NCBI GenBank assembly: GCA_035772785.1
Contig: JAOCPU010000004.1
Coordinates: forward strand, 62,001 to 126,000
Direction: 5' to 3'
Source of the DNA: Phlebiopsis flavidoalba
Taxonomy: Eukaryota > Basidiomycota > Agaricomycetes > Polyporales > Phanerochaetaceae
DNA length: 64,000 nucleotides
Under the pieces are notes generated by a model. The model did no database searches and was not told the origin of the DNA. It saw nothing but the letters and a program-made list of their open reading frames with translations. Positions 1 to 12,083 of the stretch are shown here, piece by piece. A program made the translations under genes and the position numbers. Position 1 is the stretch's first letter. Each line of letters begins with the position of its first letter.

Positions 1-523
1 AAGCAAAGCTCGAGAAGCCGGAGCCAGGTTTCCGGTTTGAGATGGTCCAAGTGGGTGCTGCCACTGGAGGATTTCTTCAAGAGCACGTAGGTAGTCGTGA
101 GCCACCGGTTCGAGGAGCGATCCGCGCCGTGGTACTTTAAGTTCGAGTAGAGATGTTCAAGAAGGATTGTGATAGGCTTTCCCCCCAATACCTTCACACT
201 CCTGGAGACTAACGTCCGTAGAGCCTTCGAGGTCTCTTTCAATCGCTCCGTCGCGATTGCTCCTGAGCCAGATGTCGGAGGAGTAGGAAGTGTGCCCTTC
301 TTCGTCGCAGTTTGCTTCTCCTTGTCGAAGGCTTTACCAAGGGCAGTGAATGAATAACCTGCCAGGCCTTGTCTTTGATCTTGGCGACATTCCTAGAATC
401 CGCGAATGCCTCGTCTAAGGTCCTTAGCCCGTCTTGTCGTTCCTTGACCTTGTCGCTCTCTAGAAGCTCGATGATCTGTTCCCAGTGTGGGTGCCATCCA
501 TAAGGAAAATTGAAGCGCGAGGA
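1..523 (-). CDS. TEL1: TEL1/ATM-family kinase, N-terminal part only (cut by window edge)
   Basis: Start of a Tel1/ATM-type PI3-kinase-like kinase, the DNA double-strand-break and telomere-length kinase; the kinase domain lies outside the window. On the complement, an exon opens after an AG acceptor at about 524-525 and encodes WEQIIELLESDKVKERQDG. This fits the TAN motif (hydrophobic helix followed by SDKxKxRQ) that marks the N terminus of Tel1/ATM proteins. After a frame change near 345 the protein continues through ERLKETSKALRTLVSRSVKV and an alpha-helical stretch, as expected for the HEAT-repeat region. The first exon with the ATG was not found and should lie above 540. The call rests on this motif and on family resemblance of the following helices; another HEAT-repeat protein is possible. 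The next gene, the F-box gene, is divergent. Confidence 0.55.
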
Positions 524-1200
524 CTAATAAAGAGATATGATAGTCGGCGCGGGGAGCAGAGAAATGGATGACTTTGGATGTGCGAACGCGTCTGTGACAG
601 TGATCAAATGTCACGTGGTACAAGTACGGATCAGATGGTGAAGGCGCATCAATGTTTTGCATGTCACGATCGGGGAATCCGGCGATCAATTGCCTCGCAG
701 CGGCCCCCCCCCCATTCGACCTCTCTAGTTCACCCACTACTCTTCGCATTCCTTTCCTGCGTGCCATATACACTCGCCCATGAATTTACATCAAGAGCCC
801 AATATTAGTTGTCGCTGATCTAGCCCTAGAAGTTCGACGCCGCCTGAAATAATCGATGCACGCGGCAAGGTCATTGTTGAGGTGCCCGGATTTGTAGCGT
901 GTGTACCATGCCGCAGCCACGACTTCGAAAGCATCTTAAGTCGTAGCGGTCAGCCGAGGTCCTCAAACCTCGCCTCGCCCCCTAATATGTATCCAGTGTA
1001 AGTGCTAACGTTGCTGCGTGTCAGCTACGCGCGAGGCTAATAAGTTTCTGTAGGGCTGACGTCGCTGCTGGCCGGACGCAGACTTCAGCCTTTCCCTTAG
1101 ATGTCGGCACTCTACCTTTTGAATCGGCCTTTTGAGATTGACTCTCATTTGGCAAGACTAGAAGATTACGGCCGAAGACTACGCAGGCGCGCGCAACGCC
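524..1200. other. Intergenic region between TEL1 and the F-box gene
   Basis: Divergent promoter region. It probably holds the first TEL1 exon, but no start could be fixed. A run of ten C lies at about 704-713. No RNA gene or repeat was recognised. Confidence 0.4.
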
Positions 1201-2788
1201 ATGCTCCCCATCGCACGGCTACCAGTCGAAGTATTATCGCTGGTCCTCCTCTACGTGTTCGACCACCCTAAGGAGCCGTTCTCCGCGCCTTCGACACAAA
1301 AGCTGCGCTGGGCAACTAATGTTTGCAGGACACTGGCGTGCTGTCGCCTTGAGCTGCAGCATGCTCTGGACCTGGGTGGAAGTTGTAGGCGTCCATCCGG
1401 AATGGACTGCTGAGATGCTCCGCCGTTCGAAACGATCGACACTTGCCCTTAGGGCGAAGAGCTATGCAACCCTACACCCCGCGAATTAGAGGCCAGCGAG
1501 CGTCGTTCTTGCTCCGCATATGGACCGTATAGGCGCATGGTCCGTATCTCGGCTGGAGACCAAAACACTGTCACAACACTTTTGGCTTCAATTCCCGCCC
1601 GTGCTCCTCGCCTCGAAAACATTCATTGTGCGAGAACTCTGGCTGGAGAGCTGTCGCTGACATTGCATCGCTCGACTCCTTGTTTCTTCGAGATGGAACG
1701 CCCTCGTATCAGGCACTTGGAGCTGCGACTATCTGCTCTGTGGCGTTTTGGAACGCGCGCATTCCTGCTGCCGCTCTGCATGAACAGAGATAAATACGCT
1801 TCTCGTCGAAGGCGGAAAATCTCCAATCTCTTCGCCGATTCTCAGCTGCTGGACATCCTGGATATTACAATGCCAAGGACTGAACACCCTACGCGTTGAT
1901 AACATCACATATCCTACCCTCCTCGATACCTCCCCCAGAACAAGCGTACAGTTTCTCTTTCTGAGCTAAAGACCATCACTCTAGGTGGGTCGTCAACCCA
2001 TGATGTGGCTTCAATCTTGACACAGTTGTCCTTCCCAACCTCGACGGCCGTGTCCTCTGTACGATGCGTGGGTTTTGCGCCGACAAGTTGGGACGAACTA
2101 CCCGTGCCTAGCGGCTGCCGTGCTATACTCAGCGCTACCACCCTCGCTTCGTCGGGCCCACCTCGAGACCGTCGATACGCTCGTTCCACATCAGCTGCGA
2201 CGCCATACAAGTATCCGTCTTCACCAAATCCGGTACGTCGACTGGCTGAAGACAAGGCAGTGTGGGGCACCGCAGAACCAGGATCGACCTATCTGAAACC
2301 TCATCGCCAGCCCCGAGCACACCTACACACCTCCGCAACCCTCACCGCCCCCTCACAGACGCCTTCGCCTTCAAAAAGACGTTCGAATCGCTCCTTCCTC
2401 GACGACCAAGAAGGCCCCCTGCTCGACCATACCACCGCGCTCGCGCTCCTCGTGGTGCATGCCCCGCCTCACGACGCTGCACACGCGGCGCGATGCCGCC
2501 GCGTACGCCGTCTCCGCGCTGGTCGCGGGCGGGCCTGGCGGCGTCCCCGCGCCGCGCCCTCGAGACGCTCGTCCTCGAAGAGGCGGACATGAACTGGGGC
2601 TTTGGGCCGCTCCCGCTGCTGCATGCGCTGCAGGAGGCGCAGTTTGTGCGCTGTGGGTACGGGCGCGTCGTCGACGAGCTGCGTATCCGCGGTTGTGTGA
2701 ATGTCGGGCCGTCGCGGGATGTTGGGGGGTGCTCAATCATCTATTTGCGGATGTCGAGTGGGATGCGTTTGAGCACGTATGTGTCTGA
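1201..2788 (+). CDS. F-box / leucine-rich-repeat-like protein (frameshifted)
   Basis: Agaricomycete-type F-box protein, presumably a substrate adaptor of an SCF ubiquitin ligase. The ATG at 1201 opens an F-box-like segment with LPVEVLSLVLLYV. From about 1330 the next frame supplies HWRAVALSCSMLWTWVEV and then AEMLRRSK, the usual continuation in this family. The carboxy-terminal part has EADMNWGFGPLPLLHAL, then LRIRGCVNVGPS and ADVEWDAFE, typical of the LRR-like tail of these proteins. At least three frame changes separate the blocks, which I attribute mainly to base-calling errors, although F-box genes in these fungi are also often pseudogenes. The target is unknown. Confidence 0.6.
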
Positions 2789-3251
2789 CCCCCGGGGAGT
2801 CGGATGACTGGCCTCGAGTGACTCTCGGCAGGTTTGGTGTGGCTCGAGTATCAGGAGTTTGCTGAAGGCTTCCACTTGCATTCGTCGTAGTACTTATCGT
2901 TGGATGGTTTACTTTAATGCTCTATTTGAGTGTCTGGGCGCGGGAACCCTCATACCATGTTTATTAGCTATTTGAGTCTACCTAGATCTCTCTCCTCATC
3001 AGCGTACCCTTTTTGTATTTCGCACATAGCTGTATTTTCTACTGTGTTTCATAGCATTTTGTATTTCGCATCAACCGGCTTGCTTATCAGTCAAATAGCA
3101 CTCCTTATGGCTCGATCAGCCACGCCTTGTTACAACGATAACACCCTTAACTTACCCTATCAGTAAGCCGTGCTGACTTGCACATCATTCATTACTAGCG
3201 CGCAATACTTGTCCAGTTCCACGTCAATTAGTCCGTCTAGCAGCAGAAACC
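2789..3251. other. Intergenic region
   Basis: AT-rich tail after the F-box gene and the putative promoter of the next plus-strand gene. No feature was recognised. Confidence 0.4.
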
Positions 3252-4385
3252 ATGGACTCCTCCGAGCTGCTACCATGTCAAACAGCAATTCATCCTCGGT
3301 ACGCACACACCAGTGCAGCCCACCCACACATCTAACACCACAGCCCCGTCCCCCACAGGTGCCTACCAAAACCCTCATCGACCAGCCCCTCCCGTCCCCC
3401 AACGCCCCTACGACCCACACCCCGATGCTGATCTACAAAGCCCCGCGCACACCTCGCGCTGCACCAGTCCCGCCGCGCACTCGCGCTGACTGCCAGACAC
3501 CGACGAATGAACCTCGCGGTGCGGCGCGGCGGCCGCAGGCGCTCGCGCGGTACGCCGGCGCGGCGGACGCAGCGGACTGCGCAGAGGGCGGCGCTTCGAG
3601 GCGCTTGCGCGATGCGTGCGTCGAGATCGAGGGCGGGGACGAGAGTTAGGCACGGATGCGCGCGCGCGCGGCCAGGCTCAGTGCGGGTGCTGGCCGGGAC
3701 GGCGTTTGCGCTCTGCCGTGGGAGGTGGAGGAGGCGTTGGAGAGTCTTGCGACGGGGAGCCGGGAGAGCCGCTCGAGGCGTGCGTTGTCTTTCACTGTGG
3801 TATTGCGTGGGGGCTGATGCGCGTGTGTAGCGTTGCGCCTGGCCGTGCAGGTTGGTGTACCTCTCGATCGACGTGGCTGGTACCTCGCGCGTAGAGGAGC
3901 TCGAGGGCGCCGAAGCGGTGGGCGGAGGACGACCCTGCTGTTGCAGCTCATCGAGGCGACCGATTCGCCGCTCGGCACGGCGCAGCGGACGCGTACGCGG
4001 ACTGCGAGTCGTTCCTACACCGAGCAGCGCTCGCTACCTACCGTCGCTCTCCGCGCCGGCGCCGCCAGTCACGCGCGCGCGGCGTCAACGGCAGCATCCT
4101 CCAGGGGCCGAGCGATCCCCGCGCCAAGTCGGATCTTGAGTAGGTGCAGGATGGCCGTAGGGACGCGAGAAAAGACGTGTGGCCAGCGGCTGGTTGTTGC
4201 GGCCGGGCTTGAGTAATCAGGACTGGGGAGCGAGGCGGAGGCGGGAGCAACTGTGGAGGTATGTCCCTGGCTGTACTCAGGTGTGCGCTTATGCCGGTAC
4301 TCAGATTGTCTTCAGTGAGCTGTCAAGCCAGTATCCTACATTCCCAATGGTCAAGGACGTCACGCAGACAGCAGTAGCTCTTTGA
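3252..4385 (+). CDS. Unrecognised, GC- and Ala-rich protein, frames broken
   Basis: Probable plus-strand gene of unknown function. An ATG at 3252 begins MDSSELLPCQTAIHPR, followed by a GT donor at about 3299 and an acceptor at about 3358. Downstream, GC content and third-position bias rise sharply. Natural-looking peptides appear in successive frames, for example RRLRDACVEIEGGDES near 3600 and ALPWEVEEALESLA near 3715, and VYLSIDVAGTSRVEELEGAE starts near 3856. No domain was recognised and no single frame spans the region, so limits and strand are uncertain. Confidence 0.3.
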
Positions 4386-4586
4386 CGAGACTCGACGCAA
4401 AAATGCGAGGTACCCGCCCTCTCGGCTGTGGCATCAGGCCCCGTCACACACACCAGACATGACTGTGGAATATAATTTATTGATGGACGGCTCTCCAATG
4501 CCAACTATGTGGGATTATACAACTAAGGATGGTTAATGCTACCGCAACGTATAATTGATGGTACTACGTGTGGGACTAGGGTGAGA

Positions 4587-5972
4587 TCATGACCTCGCAG
4601 GGTGGCACACCTCCACCGTGATTTTTTCTGTCCCTGAAGCAAACCGATGCGACAGGTCTTCCGCAACCGTGATGCGTATCACCCCCTCACACTCCAGCAC
4701 CTCTTCCTCATACTCTACCTTCGGCTCCCGTGTTCACGGTTTGATTGGTGCAGCAAACAGGAGCAGGACCAGGCTGTCCCGCCGGGCTCCGCTTCTTCGC
4801 GCCGGCATGCAGGATCCTCAGCTCCGAAAGGCTCCCGTCTTGTTTGTGCTTTTGGGCGTAGGGTTTGTGATGCGGGTGGTGCGGCGTGCGGGGCTTGGGC
4901 GTAGACCTGCCATTTGGCGGGGGCAAGCATGAGGAAGGCTCTGAGCCGAGGTGGTGGAGGCGGCGGCAGCATCCGGCGCACGACGCGGCGTCACATAGTC
5001 GCAGCGGCAGATGAGCACTCTTGTTCGTGGAGTTTTGACGACTTGGGCAGAGCCGTTGTGGCTGAGAATGGTGATGAGACACGCGGGACGGAGAGGGTGT
5101 GAGTGTGCGCCGGGAGACGTACTGGTGGTCCTAACTTCACTATCTTTTTTCAGATCCTGCGATCAACGATCAGGGCCCCTGTCGGGCGTTTTTGGAACGT
5201 CGGGTCTCGCGATGATGGGAGTATGAGCCGTGGAAGGCGAGGTATTGTGGTTGTGAGAGAGGGCGTTTCGCTTGGTAGAAGGCCTTTCAGTGCGGTCGAG
5301 AGTCCGATCGTACATTGCGGATCTGGTCCTGAAACTCCGCGCGATGGTGTGCAAGCAGCAAAGGGCGCGGTACGCAAGCGCAGCGCGCTGAGGGCTTGCA
5401 GCTCATTGGGTGTAATGACGGCAGTCTGTGTGCCGTCTTCGCCAGCGTCGCGGCCAGCCTGGGCTCACGTTTTGGTTAGTTCAAGCAGTAGCTACTAGAG
5501 TGCAACCGCTGGAGGTGTACACACCGTACCGTATGCGACAAGTGGGCGCATTCGACAAGGCAGCCTATGGGGTCACCGTGAGCGGTTGGGCCATTGAAGA
5601 CCATACGTGATGCTAACCTGAGCTAGTCAGTTCGAAGGTGAGAGACTGTTGTGTCATACAGAGTTGGGGCAGGCTGTTGCATGGGGAATTTGGTAGAGCA
5701 ATGAGATATCGTCGAGTGGCAAATGGCGATCTCAGATGACGGTGGTGGATCGACAGGCGCGGTGAACGGCGCGTCGACTCGGAGAGACGGCGACGTGACA
5801 AACACGCATGAGGTTCTGCAACGTCACAGTCACAGCATATCAACAATCGCTGCGTCCTGCCCTCTGGTGACGCTCCTCGAAGTGTGCCCCCATCACTCTC
5901 CTTGAGTGCCCCTCCCACCCAGTCGTTGTATTTGAGGGCAATACTGTCAGCACGGCTCAAGCATCCGGCCAT
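4587..5972 (-). CDS. Unrecognised minus-strand gene
   Basis: Probable gene of unknown function. The 3' end is the clearest part. On the complement, VEYEEEVLECEGVIRITVAE runs into a conserved-looking tail that ends at the TGA at 4587-4589 with EVCHPARS. Upstream lie Pro/Ser/Thr-rich stretches (LPSETPSLTTTIPRLPRLIL near 5200-5280). A possible start is the ATG at 5972 (MAGCLSRADSIALKYNDWVG). The blocks lie in different frames, so exon structure is uncertain. No family was recognised. It is divergent from the dioxygenase gene. Confidence 0.35.
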
Positions 5973-6766
5973 CGAATGGATGCGCTCCAGTTACGTTTCG
6001 GTCTTCTGAGGCCTGTCGTGTCGGGCGATTCAAAAATCGCCGTTGTGGCGGCGCCGGCAGGGCGCGCTCCTTGCCAACTAAGCGTCCTGTCAAGAGAGTG
6101 TCATCTCAAAATGTCGGAGACAAAAATCGGCAGATGTGCCCTGATGGACTCATGAATTTACAAATTGCTCTCGTACGGAGGCGTCAAAGGTGCGTGTCTG
6201 TTCATTTTGCTCTCGGCGCGCCACTGAGCAACGACATAGGTCGACTGTAACGGGTACGCCCACTGAACGAGCGAAGGGTTCGTGATGGTACAAGCTCTGT
6301 GCCTGTGACGCCACGGACGTTATCTCTGACGCATTGGGCACTAGGCCGCGTGTCTGGTGTCTGGGTATGCGTCAAATTGGACGAGCGTCGGGGCGTGAGA
6401 GCCTGACGTTTGAGAGCTCGTGGGCATGCGGAGGTTGGGGGTGAGCGACGGCTTGCAACGGAGGCGATAAATGAGCGACATATGAGAACACATTAACGGT
6501 GGCCGCGGAGCTATCAACGGTTTATTTCCAGGAGCCATCAGAGTCTCACCACTTGTGGCAGCACTCACCGTACGCCGGCCTTCCCATGCCAGATGGATTG
6601 TTCACACATCTCTGATCGCCCCGGCATTCGGGCCTCCTTCGCAGCTGCATTTGCCTCTTTTAATTCTGCCTGACAGCGGATACGCCATGACCCTGATACA
6701 GCACAGACCTTTACCAGACCGGCTGTCCCCCTCCTCTGGCATCTTATTCTCGACTTTTCCCGCACA
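5973..6766. other. Divergent intergenic region upstream of the dioxygenase
   Basis: About 0.8 kb with no recognisable gene. It should hold the promoters of the minus-strand gene at 4587-5972 and of the dioxygenase. Confidence 0.4.
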
Positions 6767-6772
6767 TATAAG
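6767..6772 (+). promoter_or_regulatory. TATA-like box of the dioxygenase gene
   Basis: TATAAG lies about 80 nt upstream of the ATG at 6850, followed by a pyrimidine-rich leader. Confidence 0.5.
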
Positions 6773-6849
6773 ACCTGCCGTGCTTCGTCTTCCCCTCCCC
6801 CTAAACCCCCTTCTCCTTCGACCTCCATCTACCTTCCACTCTCGCCACC

Positions 6850-9800
6850 ATGGCCCACGCACTCAAAGTTCTCGAGAACTTTGCTGAAACGTGTCTGTGC
6901 CACTCCCTCTTAGACTTCAATTATATCGTCTAACCTTGTACTAGGTGAAGCGTGATGCGTCATTGATTGACCTTGCGGCCCCGATTTCGGTAGGCTCAAC
7001 TTTAAGGGAAAATCCGCCACATCTCACCCGCTCTACAGCCAGGTATCATCGACGCCATGAAGCACACCAACTCCATCGACGACCGCAAAATGCTGGTGCG
7101 TCTCGCCTCGCGCGCGCCAAGCGCGAAACGCGTTTCGGGCACGCGCGACCTTCCATGCATTGGTCGCTATTAACGCGCTCCGTGCGTCCAGCTGGAACAC
7201 CTCCTCGTTTTTCCTCTCCAAAATGCCCGAGGGTCACCTGGCCACCACGCTCCAGAACGCCGTCGTCGAGCTTCGTGAGTGCCTGGATACTTCAAATAGG
7301 AGAACACGGCTATCCCAGCCTGCCTGACGCCTCGCTTCACAAGTGTACAACGACCTGCCGCACCCGCCGAGCTCGCAGATCGGCAACAAGTACGCGTGGC
7401 GCGCCCGCCGACGGCCTCGAACAACAACCTCTCGGACCCCGAGATGGGCAAGGCGGGCACGGCCGTACGCGCGCAGCGTGCAGCAGACGAGCCCGCTGCC
7501 GCAGAAGGCGCTTCCGGACGCCGGGCTGGTGTTTGACACCACCTGCTCAGACGTGAGAAGGTGCGTGACGGATCGACGGTTTCCCAAACCTTGCCTCATG
7601 CCGGCGCCTGCAGTTTTGTCAAGCACCCGGCGGGTCTGTCGAGCATGATGTTCTCCTTTGCCGCACTCGTGATCCACACGTGAGTTTCCGCGCCCGCCGC
7701 CACTGCCGCCGCCGCCGCGACGGGGACGATGATGCGCCGCGCAGGGTCTTCCGCACGTCGCACGAGAACGTGAACCATCAACGAGACCTCGTCGTACGTC
7801 GACCTCGCGCCGCTGTACGGGCACAACCAGGAGACGCAGAACAAGGTCCGCAAGCGCGACGGGCGCGGGCTGATGTGGCCCGACACATTTTTCGCCGAGG
7901 ACCGCCTGCTCCTCCTCCCGCCCGCCGTCTGCGTCCTCCTTGTCCTCTTCAACCGGAATCACAACGTAAGACTCCCTTTTCCTCCTTCCGACGCGCGCCT
8001 GACGACACCCACGTAGTACATCGCGAAGAAGCTCCTTGAGCTCAACGAGCGCGGTACGGTTCACGGACCCGGACCTCATCCCCCAGGACGACCAACGCGC
8101 GGCGAAGCTCCTCGCGCAGGAGGAGGAGCTCTTCCAGACCGCACGCGGCTTGATCAACTGTGGCTGGTTCGGTTCCGCCGTGTTCTCGGACTACTTTTAG
8201 CGCTACATTCCTCTGGCCTCGTGCGCCAGGGCAGCAGCTGGAGTTTGAATCCCTTCGGTGTGAGTTTTTGTCGGTTGCTTGTTGTTGGGGGTGCTCATGG
8301 GGTGTGCAGGAAATTAGGAAGGAGGATCATACACTGTTTTGAACGCGGAAGGGGTAACGTGTGTAGTGTCGAGGTGAGTTCTCGGTGGGTGTATGCGCGT
8401 GTCAAATGATTTCTGACCAGCGGTATAGTTTCAACTGCTTGTATCCGCTGGGCACGCAACCACCTCCGAAACGTAGAGCCTCCCTCTCCCGCGTGCTCCA
8501 AGTGTCACGAAAACTGACCGCCTCGGCAGACGACGTGAGCATATGGGTCGAGGCGCTGTCGAAGCAGCTCTTCGGAAGCCCGCGATGGAGCCCGACTACG
8601 ATTCACCGATGGCCGATGACCTTGGAAGGAAACCATTCAGAAGCTGCAGGCGATGGAACCCGACTGCGCAATCACTGGACTTTTGGCGGGTGCGTGTACA
8701 CACATGTTGAGACCCTTGAATACACCGCTCAGAACAGCATTTGTAGCATGCAAAGACCAAGGAGCAGACGGGAACCTTCAAGGGACGAGGAGCTCGCTGC
8801 TATCCTGTTCAACGCGTGAGTCGCAGTACGCGTGTTTGGGTCAGGGGAGGTGGGCTGATCGGCGTGTGTAGGACGTGAAGCATTCCTGATGGCGCGGTCA
8901 AAGGCCGGCCGCGGCACGCCCCCACTGCATTGCGCTTGACACTGACGATCATGCGCGTGTAGCGAGGCCTAAACCGTCGTTGGTGGTGTTGGCTCGGTTT
9001 GAACCGACTTCCGAGTAAGAGTTGCGTTGCATTATGCATGTATGAGTCAGCGTTTCGACAAGTTTTTGCTGATTAAAAATTGTATTGCAACATGTTCCTT
9101 GGGTTGAAAGCGTACATGTCTTAGTGTCGCAGGAAATCCTTGAGGATATCTGACGCCTGTATGTTGCTTCAGCGTATATGCTTCGTTTTATCGAGTGGAA
9201 CTCTGGACCCCCGAGGTCGCTGCGGCCGCTGGAGAAGCTATACGGTGACATCGAGCACCTCGAGTTGTACACGGGCCTTGCAGCGCCGAAAGAAAGCCAA
9301 GCCCGTCATCGAGGGTGCCGGACTACTGCCCTGTAAAGCCTCTCCTCCCTAAGTCCGCGACGGAACCGTATACGACCCCAGGACCAGCCTACACCATCAG
9401 CCGCGCTATCCTCTCCGACGCAATCGCCCTCACCCGCGGCGAACGCTCCGCTTCTTCACCATAGCCCGCGACTACACTGCCATAAGTTAACCTCACCTCG
9501 TGGGGCTTCGCGGACTGCCAGCGCGACCCCACCGCACCGGGAGTCTTAGGCTCATGAGCACGCTCGGCCGCCTCTTCATGCGCGCGCTGCCGCACCACTA
9601 CACCGCGGAGAGCTCCTACACGTGGTTCCCGCTCATGACCGGCCCGAGGCGATGCAGAAGATCCTCGCCAACCTCGGCGACGCGGACAAGTACACGCTCA
9701 AGCGCCCCGCCCCCGCGCAGGACCCGTCGAGGTGGCCGCATCTACGCGCAGGTCGCGCAAGTGCTGACCGGGCGCAGGACGGGTTTGTGCCGCTTGTGCG

Positions 9801-11388
9801 CGGGGCGCGCGGCGCAGGTCGTCAAGGGCGACGGCCGTGGGTCTCTTCCTTTGTGGTGACGAAACGGCGAGCTCACGCGCGCCAGGATTCTTCATCGCGT
9901 CGAGGCGACCGCCGCGCGATGCGCGCGGAACGCGAGCAGAAGGCGGGTGGTGCAGGCGCTCACTCTGCGCCGCCGGGCTCGGCGGATCAAAAGGTCGCGC
10001 AGTTCTTCTACGACAGGACGCGCGAGCGCATGGTCGGCGAGGCGTGGACGCTCGTGAAGCAGCCCACGAAGAGCGTCGATGTCGTGCGGGATGTGCTCAA
10101 GTATGTGCCGATTGCGTGGGGGCGGCTGAGGTGGTGAGTGCCAAGTGTACTTGTTGGTGGGTGCGGGGCTGATGGGTGTGTGTAGGCGGAGGGGATTAAG
10201 CTCAAGGAGAAGGGGCGTGGATGGGGATTATACCCCGCAGGAGCTGTATGAGATTTTGGCGGATATCTACGAGTGAGGCCATATTGCTCGACAGTGGAAA
10301 GCTTGCTGAAGGTGTTTCTAGGTTCCTGTTCCTGGACTTTGTCCCCTCGACTTCATCACCAAATCCAGTAACGTCAAAGGTCATATCGACACGCTCCTCA
10401 AGCACATCAAGAACTCGCACTCTCCTGCACCCTCCGTAAGCCCCTACCTACACGACTCTAACAAGAAAACCAAACTAACGTCCCCCAGCTCTCCGGCCTC
10501 TCTCTCCTCCTTCGCGAAGCTCTTCTCCAGCGAAGCCCCCTCGGCGTCCGACTACCACGCGCGCCTCGCCGCACTGGGCTACGACGCCGACACGCTCGCG
10601 AACGCGGTGCTCGCGGTGCTCGTGAGCGCCGTCGAGCTCTCGCAGGCCGCCGTGCACTGACCGTCAACTACTACCGGATCGACCAGAACCCCACTGTGCA
10701 GATCCAGAGCGCCGCTGTCGCCGCCGCAGGCACGAAGCCCGGCTCGAAGGAGCTCCAGGGCTTTGTCCTCGAGGGCGTTGAGGATCGATCCGCCGTTTGT
10801 CGGTGCTTACCGTGAGTCCGGCTGTGATCGCGTGAGATAGCATTTTCTGACGTGTCGGTGCAGGTGAGGGCTTCGAGTACACCGCGAGCGTCGGCACGCA
10901 GTCGCTGAAGAGCGGAGACAAGATCTTTGTCAACATCGGCAAGGCGAACCTCGACGTGAGTGCTTCTTTCTATCCGATAGCAGTATGGAGTGCTGAGCTG
11001 TGCCTGCAGCCCACAGAACCGGACGTGTTCCAGGACCCCACGTCGACCATCAACGTCGCTCGTGCACCGCGAGAGCGCTACCTTGAAACGTCGGCGAGGA
11101 CGGCTCCGCCAAAAGCCCTGGGCCTCGACCTCTCGTCCAAGGTACGTGTCCCCCCACAGCTCCCCCGCAAAATTGGTTCTAACTCGCGCGTGCAGATCAT
11201 CGCCGAGAATCGTCCGCGCGGGTCGAGTCGAGACTTCCGAACGTGCGCCGCGCGCCACAGCAGTCGGGCCAGCTCAAGCGGTTCAAGACGGACGTGATGA
11301 AGACGAGCACGTGGATGTACCTCAAGAACGACAAGGGTGCCGAGCCCGTGGGCGACGTCGATGGTCTCCAGTCGTCCAGTACGATTAG
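6850..11388 (+). CDS. ppo: Fatty-acid dioxygenase / psi-factor-producing oxygenase (Ppo), P450-like half lacks the heme cysteine
   Basis: Heme dioxygenase of the Ppo / linoleate-diol-synthase family, which oxygenates linoleic acid to hydroperoxides used as oxylipin signals. The ATG at 6850 sits in a strong context (GCCACCATGG). The peroxidase half shows LVIHT (distal His codon 7675-7677), NETSSYVDLAPLYGHNQET, NRNHN (proximal heme His codon 7960-7962) and a YRWH site split by single-base insertions (Tyr codon 8442-8444). The second half is P450-like: LGRLFMRALPHHYTAESSY, VAQFFYDRTRERM, and an ExxR motif as EALR at about 10771-10783. Near 11102-11122 the expected Cys-containing heme loop reads GSAKALG, with Ala where the thiolate Cys belongs. 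The gene ends LQ..VQYD with TAG at 11386-11388. Many short introns and single-base frame changes interrupt it. The family is usually about 1,050-1,100 residues, consistent with this span. Confidence 0.85.
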
Positions 11389-11527
11389 CCACGCCCCTCA
11401 TCACGAGCTGCCAAGTTTCGGATATGACGACGACGATTCCCTAGATAACTCAGTGCTTAATGACATGCTGTATTATATCATACTACATCAATTGTCTTTT
11501 TGGGTCTTGGTCAGAGGACGGTTTCGG

Positions 11528-12083
11528 CTACTTTTTTCCAGATAATCGCGAGAGGTTGTTGACGCTGTGCGTGGTCAGTTTTTGTCGCAAGGAGGGGTGA
11601 TGATGATGCTCACATGTCTGCGGTAAGAGGCAGGTTGATGTCTGCAGGGTGGTCTTGCCATTCTGTGATGCCGGTCAGTCAGATGATGGACAGTGAGAAG
11701 GAGTATGTGTAGCACTGACCCTCGGGCAGCGTGGGGTCCTGGATACGAAGCCGAGTCGGCCAGGTGATGCCTTGGACGCTGTTGGTTTTGCTGGTGGAGC
11801 ACTGAGTGAGTTGGAAATGCGATGAATGGTTTAGTGGGACTCACAAGTCAGGCGGGGCGAGGGTGCTATTCTTCAACAGCGCGGTCTACAGAAAAAATGA
11901 AAAGAATCAGGAGGATTGTGTTCGCACAGAGGCTTATTCCGCCTACCTTGACCTCACGTGTCAATCTCCGAAAAGTCCGTCGACTGGCCACCAACGGTGC
12001 CACAGTAACAGCCGCTGCTGCACGCCACGACGGCCACCGACGACTGACACGTACCTTTCGCGCACCTCCAACTCCTTCGCCAT
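11528..12083 (-). CDS. Small unrecognised multi-exon gene, convergent with ppo
   Basis: On the complement, ATG at 12083 starts MAKELEVRE, followed by a donor GTACGT. Further exons appear to encode GCYCGTVGGQSTDFSEID, LLKNSTLAPPD, GITWPTRLRIQDPTLPE and EWQDHPADINLPLTAD, joined by GTGAGT-, GTCAGT- and GTGAGC-type donors and pyrimidine-rich acceptors. The last exon reads VNNLSRLSGKK with TAG at 11528-11530. The product would be roughly 100 residues. The exon order is consistent, but the junction of the second and third exons needs one base removed. No family was recognised. The 3' end lies 139 bp from that of ppo. Confidence 0.4.

Noticed and set aside
7234..8157. 307-codon minus-strand ORF
   Set aside because: It is antisense to the GC-rich peroxidase half of ppo, whose conserved motifs lie on the plus strand; the ORF reflects codon bias.
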